Notes: generated by a model not told the origin, from the sequence alone. Positions 1 through 8,857 are shown, numbered from the stretch's first letter. The stretch is 64,000 nucleotides of DNA from Bacteroidota bacterium (GCA_021323535.1 JAJONO010000006.1:62001-126000), one strand, 5' to 3'. Numbers and translations are program-made.

Positions 1-80
1 GAGGCAGATCTGTCATAATGGTAATAAAAGTAGGAAATCATTTGCCAAAAGTAGTAGCTAATCTTCTGTCAATTGTATTA

Positions 81-204
81 CATGACTCCGTAGGAGTCAT
101 ACATCTGTAGACAATGTTACCATAGATAATCGCGACCCCAGAGCGGGTCGAATGTGAATTACGAGATGGGTTAGCTGCGTTGATCCAGGATGAAGGCTGG
201 AACT
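81..204. repeat. Direct repeat, copy 1 (124 bp)
   Basis: This 124-bp segment recurs almost unchanged at 252-375 (offset 171 bp). It contains a perfect 8-bp stem-loop at 82-100 (ATGACTCC, loop GTA, GGAGTCAT) and a second hairpin at 133-150 (CGACCC/GGGTCG). The last part, from 165, also belongs to a 59-bp module that returns at 441-499. No credible coding frame crosses it. Hairpin-bearing intergenic repeats of this kind are known from other Bacteroidota; their function is unknown to me. Confidence 0.85.
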
Positions 205-251
205 CAAAAGAACCAGCCTCGCTATTTTAATTTATCTCTGTCAATGGTTCG

Positions 252-375
252 CATGACTCCGTAGGAGTCAAACATCTGTAGACAATGTTACCATAGATAA
301 TCGCGACCCCAGAGCGGGTCGAATGTGAATTACGAAACGGATTAGCTGCGCTGATCCAGGATGAAGGCTGGAACT
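252..375. repeat. Direct repeat, copy 2 (124 bp)
   Basis: Second copy of the repeat at 81-204. It differs at a handful of positions (for example AAACGG for AGATGG before the TTAGCTGCG segment). Both internal hairpins are intact. It is followed directly by a new hairpin and a tRNA 3'-end fragment (381-448), so the repeats and the tRNA debris form one composite array. Confidence 0.85.
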
Positions 376-379
376 GCCA

Positions 380-448
380 CAAATCGAAAAGCCTTCGGTA
401 TTTCCGAAAGGCTTTCTGCTTTTGTTTTGTGGTAGCGGGAGATGGATT
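380..448 (-). pseudogene. tRNA-fMet 3'-end remnant with its own hairpin
   Basis: Positions 431-448 are identical to 599-616, the 3' end of the intact initiator tRNA (acceptor 3' strand and T-stem). The match stops in the T-loop, after GGATT. On the 3' side of the fragment (lower coordinates) lies a hairpin, stem 387-398 with 404-415 (one bulge), flanked by CCACAAA/TTTGTGG. The arrangement copies a tRNA 3' end plus terminator, without the rest of the tRNA. A similar object lies at 44556-44625. It could be a scar of a past integration or a tRNA-derived repeat; I cannot tell which. Confidence 0.6.
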
Positions 449-499
449 AGCTCCGCTGATCCTTTACAGGAGCTGGAACTCAACAGAACCAGCCTCGCT
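441..499. repeat. 59-bp module, second full copy
   Basis: 441-499 aligns over its whole 59 bp with 165-223; a shorter copy is at about 336-375. Shared landmarks are GATGG(A/G)TTAGCT at the start, CTGGAACTCAA in the middle and AACCAGCCTCGCT at the end. Here the module is fused to a tRNA 3' end, whereas the two upstream copies are fused to the longer 124-bp repeat. Confidence 0.7.
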
Positions 500-561
500 C
501 ACGCGAGACTGTTTTTTTATTTGTCTCTGCGGCTTGCAAGCGAGCTTGCGCCTTGATCCAA

Positions 562-594
562 ATAAAAAAACCGCCAGCTTTTAGCTGGCGGTTC
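562..594 (-). terminator. Rho-independent terminator of tRNA-fMet
   Basis: An 11-bp perfect stem (569-579 pairs with 583-593, loop TTT) lies just beyond the tRNA 3' end. On the minus strand it is followed by a run of seven T. Position and form fit the terminator of the tRNA transcript. Confidence 0.85.
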
Positions 595-597
595 TGT

Positions 598-672
<75 letters not shown>

Positions 673-729
673 CTATAGTCTGAAAATTAAAAGGCTTTGA
701 TTAAGAAGCGGTGTTAATTTTAGGTGGCG

Positions 730-760
730 CAAAGATATGTTTAGTTTCCCTCTTAACCAA
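730..760 (-). promoter_or_regulatory. Promoter of tRNA-fMet (TTG-N20-TATCTTTG)
   Basis: Read on the minus strand, TTG (758-760) is followed by a 20-nt spacer and TATCTTTG (730-737). This matches the -33/-7 consensus of the Bacteroidota primary sigma factor. Transcription would start near 722, leaving a 5' leader of about 50 nt before the tRNA. Confidence 0.75.
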
Positions 761-935
761 ATAAATCTTATCAACATGTCACAAAAGTTCACAAAAGCCC
801 TGTTATCGCGTGTTGCAGGGGGTATGTTGGTGTCACCAAGATTGAGTTTTATTCGTTTGTGGGCCATGAAACCATCAGTTGTTAGCGGCCTGTAACCAGA
901 TAAATATAAATATCTTTAGGGAGCAATGTGATAAA

Positions 936-1493
936 ATGAAGTCCATCTTTCATAAATACAAAGGGCTTTTACCTTTAATAGTCTTATTAGGATTTTGTAT
1001 TAATAATGTCGCGATTGCGCGCTTGCCTTTGATTGCAGAAAACACCTACGTTGTTTTGAATTACAAACATTACCTGGCGATAATTTTTGTGATAGCGAGT
1101 CTTATTACCTTTTTTACTTACAGGAAACTTTATAAATACTTTCTTTTAACTACACTTGTCTCTGGTACATTTGAACTTATTAATTTTGTGCCTAATAGGG
1201 CAAGTTTTTCTAATATTAGTTTTCATATTACTCCTGTTCTTGTTGGTTTGTTTACTATGCTGCTTTACCTCGAGAGGTTTAAAAGAAAGCCTACAGACAG
1301 TTCAGGGCAAGAGTTTGAAAAAATTGATGTCAATCATGAAGCGATTTTGAAATCAGAGATTGAAAATTTTAAGTTGAAGTTCAAAAACCATTCTGCCGAA
1401 ACTTTAACCGAAATTTGTTCTGATAAACGTTATTCACTTGTAGCGAAAGAAGCGGCGAAGCAAGTGTTAGAAGAAAGACAGACAAAGAATTAA
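936..1493 (+). CDS. Small multi-pass membrane protein, unknown function
   Basis: I do not recognise this protein. The ATG at 936 gives 185 residues; an in-frame TTG at 879 would add 19 polar residues and is less likely. The first ~110 residues hold about four hydrophobic segments (starting LLPLIVLLGFCI) joined by short loops. The C-terminal ~70 residues are charged and soluble (a K/E-rich stretch with FEKIDVNHEA), probably cytoplasmic. The gene is AT-rich compared with its neighbours. It stands alone on the plus strand between the tRNA and the convergent DUF4180 gene, so context gives no clue to its role. Confidence 0.7.
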   Translation: MKSIFHKYKGLLPLIVLLGFCINNVAIARLPLIAENTYVVLNYKHYLAIIFVIASLITFFTYRKLYKYFLLTTLVSGTFELINFVPNRASFSNISFHITPVLVGLFTMLLYLERFKRKPTDSSGQEFEKIDVNHEAILKSEIENFKLKFKNHSAETLTEICSDKRYSLVAKEAAKQVLEERQTKN

Positions 1494-1500
1494 TTCGCTT

Positions 1501-1860
1501 TCATTTTATAAGCATCTCCACTGCTTCCTCTTTCGATTTAACAAACCCAACCTGCTTCCCTTTATTACTTTCAAAAATAAAATCTTTCAGGCTCTGACTT
1601 TGGATATTACTGAAATCGCCAACAATAGCTAATCTTACCCGGTAATTCGAAAACTTCTGTAAAATTTCTCCTGCGAGTTTTGTTTTAAGGTCGAAGAATT
1701 CAGGTGTTATATTTTTCTTATAAAGAATGATCTTATCAAACCCATCATAATATAAATTTCCCAGTAGATCTGTGGCGTCTTCGAGAGTTGAAATAACAAG
1801 TGTTTCAGAAAGAACTTCCACGATTTTTGTGTTGTTTATTTCGAGAGTATTGATTTGCAT
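1501..1860 (-). CDS. DUF4180 domain-containing protein
   Basis: A 119-residue soluble protein that matches the DUF4180 family over its whole length. The family hallmarks are visible: LYKKNITPEFFDLKTKLAGE near residues 46-65, then EILQKFSNYRVRLAIVGDFS and a closing FIFESNKGKQVGFV. No biochemical function is established for this family that I know of. The start lies 15 nt after the stop of the upstream 374-residue gene, so it is probably the third gene of the Hsp90-like operon. Whether it works with the chaperone pair is inference from spacing alone. Confidence 0.85.
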   Translation of the reverse strand: MQINTLEINNTKIVEVLSETLVISTLEDATDLLGNLYYDGFDKIILYKKNITPEFFDLKTKLAGEILQKFSNYRVRLAIVGDFSNIQSQSLKDFIFESNKGKQVGFVKSKEEAVEMLIK

Positions 1861-1875
1861 TACAGTTTGACCGTG

Positions 1876-3000
1876 TTATTCAACCTTGTAATTCACACTT
1901 ACACCGGCGAGCTGCTTATCCAGTCGTTTCATGTAATCGTTCCAGAATGTATTGGAATTACGATTATCTAACCGCGCCATGTGTTTTGTCATATTTTCAT
2001 TCAGCCAGTTTATCATTTCCTCTAAAGAATATTCGTTTTCGGAAATGGATTTTATGCCTGATCCAGGTAATTTTATTTTTACTTTTTTATGACCCTCATT
2101 TGCCATTACGGTGAAAAAATAATGACAGGAATGATAGAAATGAAACAGCCTGAAATCTGCAGTGGTCAACAAAGCTGCTGGAAACTGCGATTCAATTACC
2201 TTTACTCCATTCTTAAAATCTTTTTTCACAGCCAGGTAATAAATGATGTTCTGAAAAAGATCGATGTGTGTTTTCTTTAGCCCCAGCTTTTGCATAGTTA
2301 GCTGATAAAAATTTTCAGCAACCGAAAAATCACCCAGCATCAGGTTAGCAAAACATAATTTTGGATAAGTCACCTGTGGTACTTCCGAACATGTAAAGTT
2401 TTTTCCGCCAACTTTGGAATTTTGTTTAGCTGATTCTTTAAAGTTTCCAAAGTAGTTGTGATATTCAATCATGGTATCTTTCTGGCAGGCGAGGCAATCA
2501 TCATATCTTCCTTCTGAATTTCCGGATTTATAACTTCCGTATGCTTCCAGGGATTTTTGAGGCTCACCAAGCATCTGGAAGATAAGAGCACCATAATAAT
2601 CAATTACTTTTTCTCCCGAACGATTTGCTTTATACAGATCCTTAAATTCCAGCCACAATTCTTCAATTTTTGATAAAGGAATGGACGCGAAGCCAGGAAT
2701 GTGATGAATGATCCATTTAAATCCCCAGATAATATGAAGGGAATCCACGTGAATGTCGCTGTTCTGATGTTTCTTAAGGTGATTAAGTAACCAGGCATAT
2801 TGAACAATGGCTTCATCAATTTCATTCAGAAAAATAAGATGGGCATAGTATTTTTGTCTTGCTTTCGCTTCTAAATCCAGATTTTTCCAGCCTATGGCTT
2901 TCTGAAGTACTTTATAGGTAACGTCTTTACTTATTTGGGTATGACTCCATCCATGAATACTTAACAGATCATTAGCTTGTTCAACAGAATTTATTTCCAT
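1876..3000 (-). CDS. TPR-like partner protein of the Hsp90-like chaperone
   Basis: A 374-residue soluble protein made of helical pairs that look like degenerate TPR repeats (for example LMLGDFSVAENFYQLTMQKL around 215-235). A cysteine cluster stands out: C169-x2-C172, then C204 followed by a proline at 208. As I recall, TPR proteins encoded beside Hsp90-family genes in Streptomyces carry a similar C-x2-C...C pattern; this needs a search. The gene begins one base after the stop of the Hsp90-like gene, so the two are almost certainly co-translated. It is probably a dedicated co-chaperone or client adaptor, since TPR domains are the classic Hsp90 docking modules. That role is inferred. Confidence 0.65.
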   Translation of the reverse strand: MEINSVEQANDLLSIHGWSHTQISKDVTYKVLQKAIGWKNLDLEAKARQKYYAHLIFLNEIDEAIVQYAWLLNHLKKHQNSDIHVDSLHIIWGFKWIIHHIPGFASIPLSKIEELWLEFKDLYKANRSGEKVIDYYGALIFQMLGEPQKSLEAYGSYKSGNSEGRYDDCLACQKDTMIEYHNYFGNFKESAKQNSKVGGKNFTCSEVPQVTYPKLCFANLMLGDFSVAENFYQLTMQKLGLKKTHIDLFQNIIYYLAVKKDFKNGVKVIESQFPAALLTTADFRLFHFYHSCHYFFTVMANEGHKKVKIKLPGSGIKSISENEYSLEEMINWLNENMTKHMARLDNRNSNTFWNDYMKRLDKQLAGVSVNYKVE

Positions 3001-3001
3001 G

Positions 3002-4783
3002 TTATTTTAATTGTTGTAAAAGGTAAAGCAAATTAGAGTTTAAACGTTGTTGTTCTGTGTTTGATAAAGGAATATTTCCCTGTAGCATGGCATTAAAAAG
3101 CAATGTCTCAAGAATTATTCTTGAAGCTTCCGCGCCAGGCTGCTCAAGCAAGCGTATAATGACTTCGTTTTTTGCGTTGAGGTACAAATCAGAATTCTTA
3201 AGGTTCTGGTTCGCATTGGAAACACTATCCGTTACAAAAGCCCATAGATCCGAGCTTTCCTCTTTGATACGCGAACTGTCTTTTGATTTGTAAGCATCGT
3301 GAGACATATAGAAGAGGGCCGGAACAGAAAACGGTTCAAATATTTTTAAGGATAAATTACAATCGTACTCACTTGCTATTTTCTGAAGCTGAGCAACAGC
3401 GAACTTATTGTCTTCGTCGGTTTCATAGTCCACATCTTTTAAAGAGCTGCCAAAATAAGCCGAGTTAATCCTTTGGAATAAATGATTATGATTTTTGTCA
3501 GCCAACTGGTCAAACAACTCCGCATCATAAATGTAACCGGCATTAACAATGAGTTTGTCATTAGCTTTTGCTATAGGAAGTATTCGGTTATACTCATCAA
3601 CATCGGGTATGTACAGAATAGTTTTATTGTGCTTCATGATCTGTTCCAGATTCATGGTGCCGCGGCTGGTGCTGAATAAAAATTTTGGAATAACAAGAGC
3701 GCCAAACTCAGGATCTTCAATAGCGAGCGATTTGAATGCTATGATGTGGTGACGAAGAATATCTTCCAGTATTTCCGGATAATCTGAACTTAAAGTCTGA
3801 ATATGATCCTTAATCGCTTTTTCAATGGCCTTCTGAACCAGTGTAAGTTTATTGTTTCTGAAAATATCTTCACGTGAGGCGGTCGGACTAAGAGTTCCTG
3901 AATTAATAACAAGCCTTACAAAAAAGGCCCACGAAGGAAGAATATCACGATTATCTTTGGAGATAAACATGTTTTTAATGTATACCCTTGTTATGGCCTG
4001 TTCTCCATAATGTGTTGTCCTGTTAATGATATACGCTCTTCCGAAAGTGTCTATTTCGGGAATAGCTATCGGAAAACTCCATTCAAAATGTTCATTAAAG
4101 AATTGTTTTCCCTGTATCCTGCTTTCAGCTTCCTGTTCTTTGTGTTCCCAGGAAAAACGCTCTTTCTTCAATTCCCTTTTCCTGCCATCGATTTCCAAAT
4201 GAACAGGCGTGGTAATAAAAGTGGAGTAATCTTTTAAAAGCCCAAACAATACTTCCGAATCAAACTCTACATCTTCGTTAATTGTAAGAATAACACTGGT
4301 GCCAATAGGGTGTTGCTCGTCTACTGATCCGGTGCTATAAGTACCATCTATTTTACCAACCCACTTAACAGTTTTACTTCCTGCTTTGGCAGATCTTGTT
4401 TTTACAAGAATTTCATCGCTTACCATAAAACACGACAACATACCAATTCCAAACTGACCAATGTAAGTGCTTCTGTCTTCTATCATTGAATCAACTGATT
4501 TGGAACTGGCGCCTATTTTTGACAGGAAAAGCTCCACTTCTTCTTCTGTTAACCCAACGCCGTTGTCGGAAAAAATAAGTCCCTGCGAACCATTTTCATT
4601 GCTGAAATACACAATTTCTATAAGAGGGTCAAACTGATCGGTTTTTTTTCTGGCGGTTATGGCGTCAACCGAATTTTGTAAAAGTTCCCGGATAAAAATA
4701 TTGTGGGTTGAATAAAGACTTTCAGATAATATCCTTAAAACCCCCTCAAGATTTACCTGGAATACAGAAGAATTATTTTTCAT
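3002..4783 (-). CDS. Divergent Hsp90-family ATPase (HtpG-like)
   Basis: 593 residues, somewhat shorter than HtpG (about 625). The GHKL ATP site is complete: catalytic glutamate E33 in the N-box IRELLQNSVDA, D73 in FSDNGVG, and the glycine lid GQFGIG at 109-114. The middle-domain arginine that contacts the gamma-phosphate is R304 in SPTASREDIF. An active ATPase is therefore expected. The C-terminal third diverges strongly from housekeeping HtpG and ends without a MEEVD-like motif. It leads an operon with a TPR-like protein (one base apart) and DUF4180. This is the HSP90-family type that I recall being paired with a TPR gene in Actinobacteria; it is probably a second, specialised Hsp90 and not the genome's main HtpG. 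Confidence 0.88.
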   Translation of the reverse strand: MKNNSSVFQVNLEGVLRILSESLYSTHNIFIRELLQNSVDAITARKKTDQFDPLIEIVYFSNENGSQGLIFSDNGVGLTEEEVELFLSKIGASSKSVDSMIEDRSTYIGQFGIGMLSCFMVSDEILVKTRSAKAGSKTVKWVGKIDGTYSTGSVDEQHPIGTSVILTINEDVEFDSEVLFGLLKDYSTFITTPVHLEIDGRKRELKKERFSWEHKEQEAESRIQGKQFFNEHFEWSFPIAIPEIDTFGRAYIINRTTHYGEQAITRVYIKNMFISKDNRDILPSWAFFVRLVINSGTLSPTASREDIFRNNKLTLVQKAIEKAIKDHIQTLSSDYPEILEDILRHHIIAFKSLAIEDPEFGALVIPKFLFSTSRGTMNLEQIMKHNKTILYIPDVDEYNRILPIAKANDKLIVNAGYIYDAELFDQLADKNHNHLFQRINSAYFGSSLKDVDYETDEDNKFAVAQLQKIASEYDCNLSLKIFEPFSVPALFYMSHDAYKSKDSSRIKEESSDLWAFVTDSVSNANQNLKNSDLYLNAKNEVIIRLLEQPGAEASRIILETLLFNAMLQGNIPLSNTEQQRLNSNLLYLLQQLK

Positions 4784-4890
4784 TATGAATCCTGTAAATG
4801 GTAGTTATTGACATCAATAATAATGAAAATAATGCGCAACTCTTAATCTTTTTTTTGACAGGATAATTTAAATAAGAACCTCTGGATTGA

Positions 4891-5925
4891 TCATTCCAAG
4901 CCTTCTACAAATCCGCAATACGCCGGTTTTATTTTGTAATGTTTGTCGTAGAGCAGGGGCCTCGCCCTGAAACTGTCTTCGCTGAGCCAGGAATCGGCAT
5001 CACTTAGTCCCCACAGAGTAATTCCAAATCTGTTTTCTGGTTTTAGTTTCATGAAACCTTTTACGATTTCTTTCATTCTGTTTTTTTGAAGAGCGGTTAA
5101 GCGTTTTCCTGATTTAAAAAAATTCTGTTCATCGTTTAGCGCCACATCCAGTTCCGAATAATGTACTATAAAACCATTGTTTTGTATTTTTAAAGCGGCC
5201 CCGTTAATATGGTCTATTGTTGGGTATTCGAGGCTCACGTGCATCTGCAGGCCAATTCCATCAATTCTAATCCCTTTTGCTTTCAGATCAGAAAAAAAAC
5301 GAAGTACAGCGTCCAGCTTTTCACCGCCATGCTCCAGTGAATAATCGTTGTAAAATAATTTTGCTTCGGGATCAGCTTCCATAGCGTAACGAAACGCTTT
5401 TTCAATGTAGGATTCACCCATGTTTTTTAACCAGATATTTTTTCTTAGAGTGCCGTCATCATTAAAAGCTTCGTTAACTACGTCCCAGCTTTTTATATAA
5501 TCTTTACAATGATAAATAATTCCCTGGATATGTTCTTTCAACATCATGTCCCACTCATTGGCATTTCCTTTAAATTTTTCCATCCAGTGTGGCAGGGCTT
5601 TATGCCAAACGAGTGTATGTCCGTGCAATCTTATTTTGTAGTATCTGCAATATTCAATGAGATGATCGGCTTCCGTAAAATTAAAATTTCCTTTTTCGGG
5701 ATGAACGTATAGTGGCTTCAATGCTTTTTCGGGAGTAAAACTGTTGAATTGTTCGATCACTTTGTTTCTGTAAGTTTCATTGTCTTTTAATTTACCAGTG
5801 TTAATTGCTACTCCAATAGCAAAGGATGCCTTTTCGCGAAGCTTGATCTCATTGCAAAGAGGTTCGTCTTTAATTGTCATTGAACATAAAAGAAAAAGTA
5901 AAACACAGAAAATGTATTTGGGCAT
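4891..5925 (-). CDS. Endo-1,4-beta-xylanase, GH10 family
   Basis: A 344-residue secreted glycoside hydrolase of family 10, which cleaves internal beta-1,4 bonds of xylan with retention of configuration. The acid/base glutamate is E152 in SWDVVNEAFND and the nucleophile is E259 in VHYSELDVAL. The substrate-binding motif HGHTLVWHKALPHW is at 101-114. The N-terminus (MPKYIFCVLLFLLCS) is a signal peptide, possibly a lipoprotein signal since a Cys is close by, though the lipobox is poor. The gene is monocistronic, with no SusCD pair or other xylan genes nearby, so it is a lone enzyme and not part of a polysaccharide utilisation locus. Confidence 0.93.
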   Translation of the reverse strand: MPKYIFCVLLFLLCSMTIKDEPLCNEIKLREKASFAIGVAINTGKLKDNETYRNKVIEQFNSFTPEKALKPLYVHPEKGNFNFTEADHLIEYCRYYKIRLHGHTLVWHKALPHWMEKFKGNANEWDMMLKEHIQGIIYHCKDYIKSWDVVNEAFNDDGTLRKNIWLKNMGESYIEKAFRYAMEADPEAKLFYNDYSLEHGGEKLDAVLRFFSDLKAKGIRIDGIGLQMHVSLEYPTIDHINGAALKIQNNGFIVHYSELDVALNDEQNFFKSGKRLTALQKNRMKEIVKGFMKLKPENRFGITLWGLSDADSWLSEDSFRARPLLYDKHYKIKPAYCGFVEGLE

Positions 5926-6046
5926 ACGCCTTTTAATTCCAATTTTGTTCCGTTAATTTTTTGTGAATAATGAGGAGATTATTCCTCAAAGATCATTTCA
6001 CCGATATAAAGAATATCTGGGGGATCTGCGAAATCTGCGTGAGTAT

Positions 6047-6826
6047 TTATTTCAGAACACCATCAACTCCAAGTCCGAACAAAGCAAAATCATATTTCAC
6101 CGGATCTTTAGGATCGAAAGAGCGTAGTACAGATGTGATTTCTTCCACAGCCTGCCAGTCGTTCTGTGTACGTTTTAAAAGTTTTAAGGTGCGACTTACA
6201 TTTCCGGTATGAACGTCTAAAGGAAGACAAAGATCGCTTGCTGGGATGTTCTTCCATATTCCGAAATCTACTTTCCGGGAATCTTTTCTTACCATCCATC
6301 TTAAATACATACACAATCTTTTGGCGCTTGATTTTGCAGCAGGATTCGAAATGTGTTTTTCGCTTCGCGATAAATGTTTTGTCTCCAAAAAAACAGTTCT
6401 GAAATGAACGATCCTGTCCTTAAGATCGGGGTTTGAAATGTCATCAGGATAAAAAGCTTTTTCAAGTCCGCCTTTGTCTAGATAAATATGACGAAGCGAT
6501 TCAATAAAGAAAGTACAATCTATACCATTGAAAGTGCGGTGCACAAAATTTTCGAAACGTTTTAAATCTTTCTTCGAATAAGAAGTAATGAATTCGTGCG
6601 GCGCATGATCCATCAAAGCCATCAATTTATTGGCATTGGTAATGATGGATTTGCGGTTGCCCCAGGCGATTGTACTCGCAAGAAAACCCGAAATTTCAAT
6701 GTCTTCTTTTTTAGTGAATTGATGCGGGATGGAAATTGGGTCGTTCTCAATAAAGTTACGTTGGTTATACTTTATAACAGCTTCATCAAGCAGGTCCTTT
6801 ATGTCGTCGTGTTTTTTCAGAAGCAA
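6047..6826 (-). CDS. TIGR02757 (DUF2400) family protein
   Basis: A 259-residue soluble protein recognisable as TIGR02757 from FLASTIAWGNRKSIITNANK (about 48-67), HRTFNGIDCTFFIESLRHIY (about 92-111) and MVRKDSRKVDFGIWKNI, followed by DVHTGNVSRTLKLL. This all-helical family is widespread in Bacteroidota. It shows weak resemblance to helix-hairpin-helix DNA glycosylases, but its function is not established to my knowledge. The gene starts just downstream of the terminator of the T9SS gene at 6881, so it is transcribed on its own. Confidence 0.88.
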   Translation of the reverse strand: MLLKKHDDIKDLLDEAVIKYNQRNFIENDPISIPHQFTKKEDIEISGFLASTIAWGNRKSIITNANKLMALMDHAPHEFITSYSKKDLKRFENFVHRTFNGIDCTFFIESLRHIYLDKGGLEKAFYPDDISNPDLKDRIVHFRTVFLETKHLSRSEKHISNPAAKSSAKRLCMYLRWMVRKDSRKVDFGIWKNIPASDLCLPLDVHTGNVSRTLKLLKRTQNDWQAVEEITSVLRSFDPKDPVKYDFALFGLGVDGVLK

Positions 6827-6829
6827 TAA

Positions 6830-6861
6830 AAAACGGGATCAATCATTGAATGATCCCGTTA
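6830..6861 (-). terminator. Terminator of the T9SS gene at 6881-8791
   Basis: A 10-bp perfect stem (6832-6841 with 6851-6860) and a 9-nt loop. On the minus strand it is followed by a run of T and lies 20 bp beyond the stop codon of the T9SS protein. Confidence 0.85.
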
Positions 6862-6880
6862 AAGTTAAGATAATTTAAAC

Positions 6881-8791
6881 TTATTGCTGAATGATTTTTG
6901 TAGCCGTTGCTGTTTGTCCGTTAGAACTGATAATAGCAAAGTAAATTCCTTTCTCAAATGAACTGATATCAATTGTAGTTATATCAGATTCAACTTTTTG
7001 TTCCAGGATTAATTTTCCGGTCATATCCAATACACGAATAAGAGCGTCTTTTTTATTTCCTGTATAGTAGAAAGAGTATTTTCCGGTTCCGGGATTCGGC
7101 GATACAGAAATTTTTTCATGAAGAGATGTAACCGATTCAATTCCTGTGCAAGGACTAACATTTTGTACAAGAGTATAAGTACCCGGGCAGCCAAGCGTAT
7201 TGGTACCTGTAACCGAGTAAATTGTTGTGGTTGTAGGAGAAATAACAGCTGTAGAGCTTGTACTTCCTGATGACCATGAATAGGTGTTCGCTCCGCTCGC
7301 CGTTAATGTTGCAGATTGGCCAGCACAGAGCATAGAAGTACTGCTAACAGCATTTACTACAGGAGCAGGACTAGGAGTAACAGAAATTGTTGCTGCATTG
7401 TTTGATCCTGTGCATCCGCCCGCGCTGGAGCCTGTTACGGTATACGCTGTAACAACTGTAGGGCTTATGGCAATGGTTTGAAGGTTAGAGCCTGAATTCC
7501 ATGTATATGACGAGGCGCCATTCGCTGTAAGACTGGCAGTCGTTCCTTCACAAATCGTATTACTTCCAACAATGCTAACGGTAGGATTATTTTCAACAGT
7601 TAATGTAATAGTTGTTATTGCGTCACAAGCTGAACTGTTAGTTCCGGTAACCGTATACACTGTTGTTACGCTTGGAGTAACGGTAACAGAAGAAGAGGTT
7701 GCGCCTGTATTCCATGAATAAGTAGTGGCGCCACTTGCTGTTAAAGTTGCTGATCCTCCTCCGCATAAAAATGTATTTGTTGCTGTAGTACTCATAGAAG
7801 GTGTTGTGCCAGTGGATACAACAAAGTTAGAAGAGCTCACGCAGTTTGCGGTATTGGTAACAGCAACCGAATAAATAGTTGTTGAAGCTGGTGCAACGCT
7901 TATAGATGTAGCATTGCTTCCGTTGCTCCAGGTATATGAACTGGCTCCGGAAACATTGATAGTTACAGATTGTCCCGAGCACGAAATATTATTACCCGTA
8001 AAAATTAAATCTGCCTGGTTCGTGATTTTATAACCGAACCAGCTTCCCGAACCATTATAAAGAAAAACCCTGTTGTTAGCGTAAGAAAATCTGAAACCAG
8101 ATCCGTTAGGAGCTCCAACAGGTAGTTGACAGGAAGAAACATAAGCGCCGGTTGTAAAATTAATGAACCGCACAGCTAAGTTGGTGTAATCATAAACGCC
8201 AACTTCCTCTCCCGGAATTCCGGTATAAATAATGCCGTAAGTATTAATACTTCCCGCAGGCAAACCGGTTATTGCCATGCTTGTAACAAGAGCACCCGTA
8301 GCGCGGTCATATTTATAAAGTGAACCGCCATTATAATACAACACGTGATTATTCACAGGATCGTAAGCGCCACTTGACTGGCTGTTAGGCATTGTAGCAG
8401 CTGCTACATTGGATACTGTGCCTATGGCGTAGCCAGTGCCCTGATTGATATCGTGCCTGAATATTCCAACTGAATTAAATGCGTTTCCTTCAATGGTACC
8501 AAGATTAGAGTTATACCAGAGGCCACGGTAGTCCGCTGCCTGAGTAACCGTAGGAGTTACTGCCGCTCCACCAGTAACAGTAAATGTCTCTATCGGATAA
8601 GACGGGCTTCCGGCATTTACTGAATAATATGTGTTTTTAGTAGGATAGTAAGCTACGGCTGTTCTGTTACCGGTTCCAAACGTACATTGTAAAGTAATAT
8701 CTGATACAGCTGTCGGATATGTAGCGCATTGAGCCGAGGCTAAAGTTGTCATTCCAATAAGAATGGAAGTAATAGATAAATGTTTTTTCAT
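6881..8791 (-). CDS. T9SS-secreted protein with four Ig/PKD-like repeats
   Basis: 636 residues with a clear signal peptide (MKKHLSITSILIGMTTLASA). Residues ~25-265 look like a beta-rich, possibly propeller-type domain with repeated segments about events and values. Residues ~265-545 are four repeats of about 67 residues, each with a C-x-G-x2-(A/V)TLTASGA..TY(S/T)W..G core and a closing T..Y(T/S)VTGT..xC. The C-terminal ~75 residues form a type A T9SS sorting domain (SPNPGTGKYSFYYTG to the end). The protein should pass the outer membrane through T9SS and stay on the surface or be released. No enzymatic motif is visible; adhesion is plausible but unproven. The gene is monocistronic. Confidence 0.88.
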   Translation of the reverse strand: MKKHLSITSILIGMTTLASAQCATYPTAVSDITLQCTFGTGNRTAVAYYPTKNTYYSVNAGSPSYPIETFTVTGGAAVTPTVTQAADYRGLWYNSNLGTIEGNAFNSVGIFRHDINQGTGYAIGTVSNVAAATMPNSQSSGAYDPVNNHVLYYNGGSLYKYDRATGALVTSMAITGLPAGSINTYGIIYTGIPGEEVGVYDYTNLAVRFINFTTGAYVSSCQLPVGAPNGSGFRFSYANNRVFLYNGSGSWFGYKITNQADLIFTGNNISCSGQSVTINVSGASSYTWSNGSNATSISVAPASTTIYSVAVTNTANCVSSSNFVVSTGTTPSMSTTATNTFLCGGGSATLTASGATTYSWNTGATSSSVTVTPSVTTVYTVTGTNSSACDAITTITLTVENNPTVSIVGSNTICEGTTASLTANGASSYTWNSGSNLQTIAISPTVVTAYTVTGSSAGGCTGSNNAATISVTPSPAPVVNAVSSTSMLCAGQSATLTASGANTYSWSSGSTSSTAVISPTTTTIYSVTGTNTLGCPGTYTLVQNVSPCTGIESVTSLHEKISVSPNPGTGKYSFYYTGNKKDALIRVLDMTGKLILEQKVESDITTIDISSFEKGIYFAIISSNGQTATATKIIQQ

Positions 8792-8857
8792 GGATGGGAT
8801 TTAGAAGATCAAGATAGGAAATTATTTTAGAGCTGCTAAATTTTTTTGAAATTTGGC

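Noticed and set aside
81-375. Two long repeats as a possible CRISPR or integron array
   Set aside because: Only two copies, 124 bp long, with a 47-bp gap; no cas or integrase gene and no attC-type consensus.
268-483. A 71-codon minus-strand frame
   Set aside because: It lies entirely over the repeats, hairpin and tRNA remnant and shows no protein-like composition.
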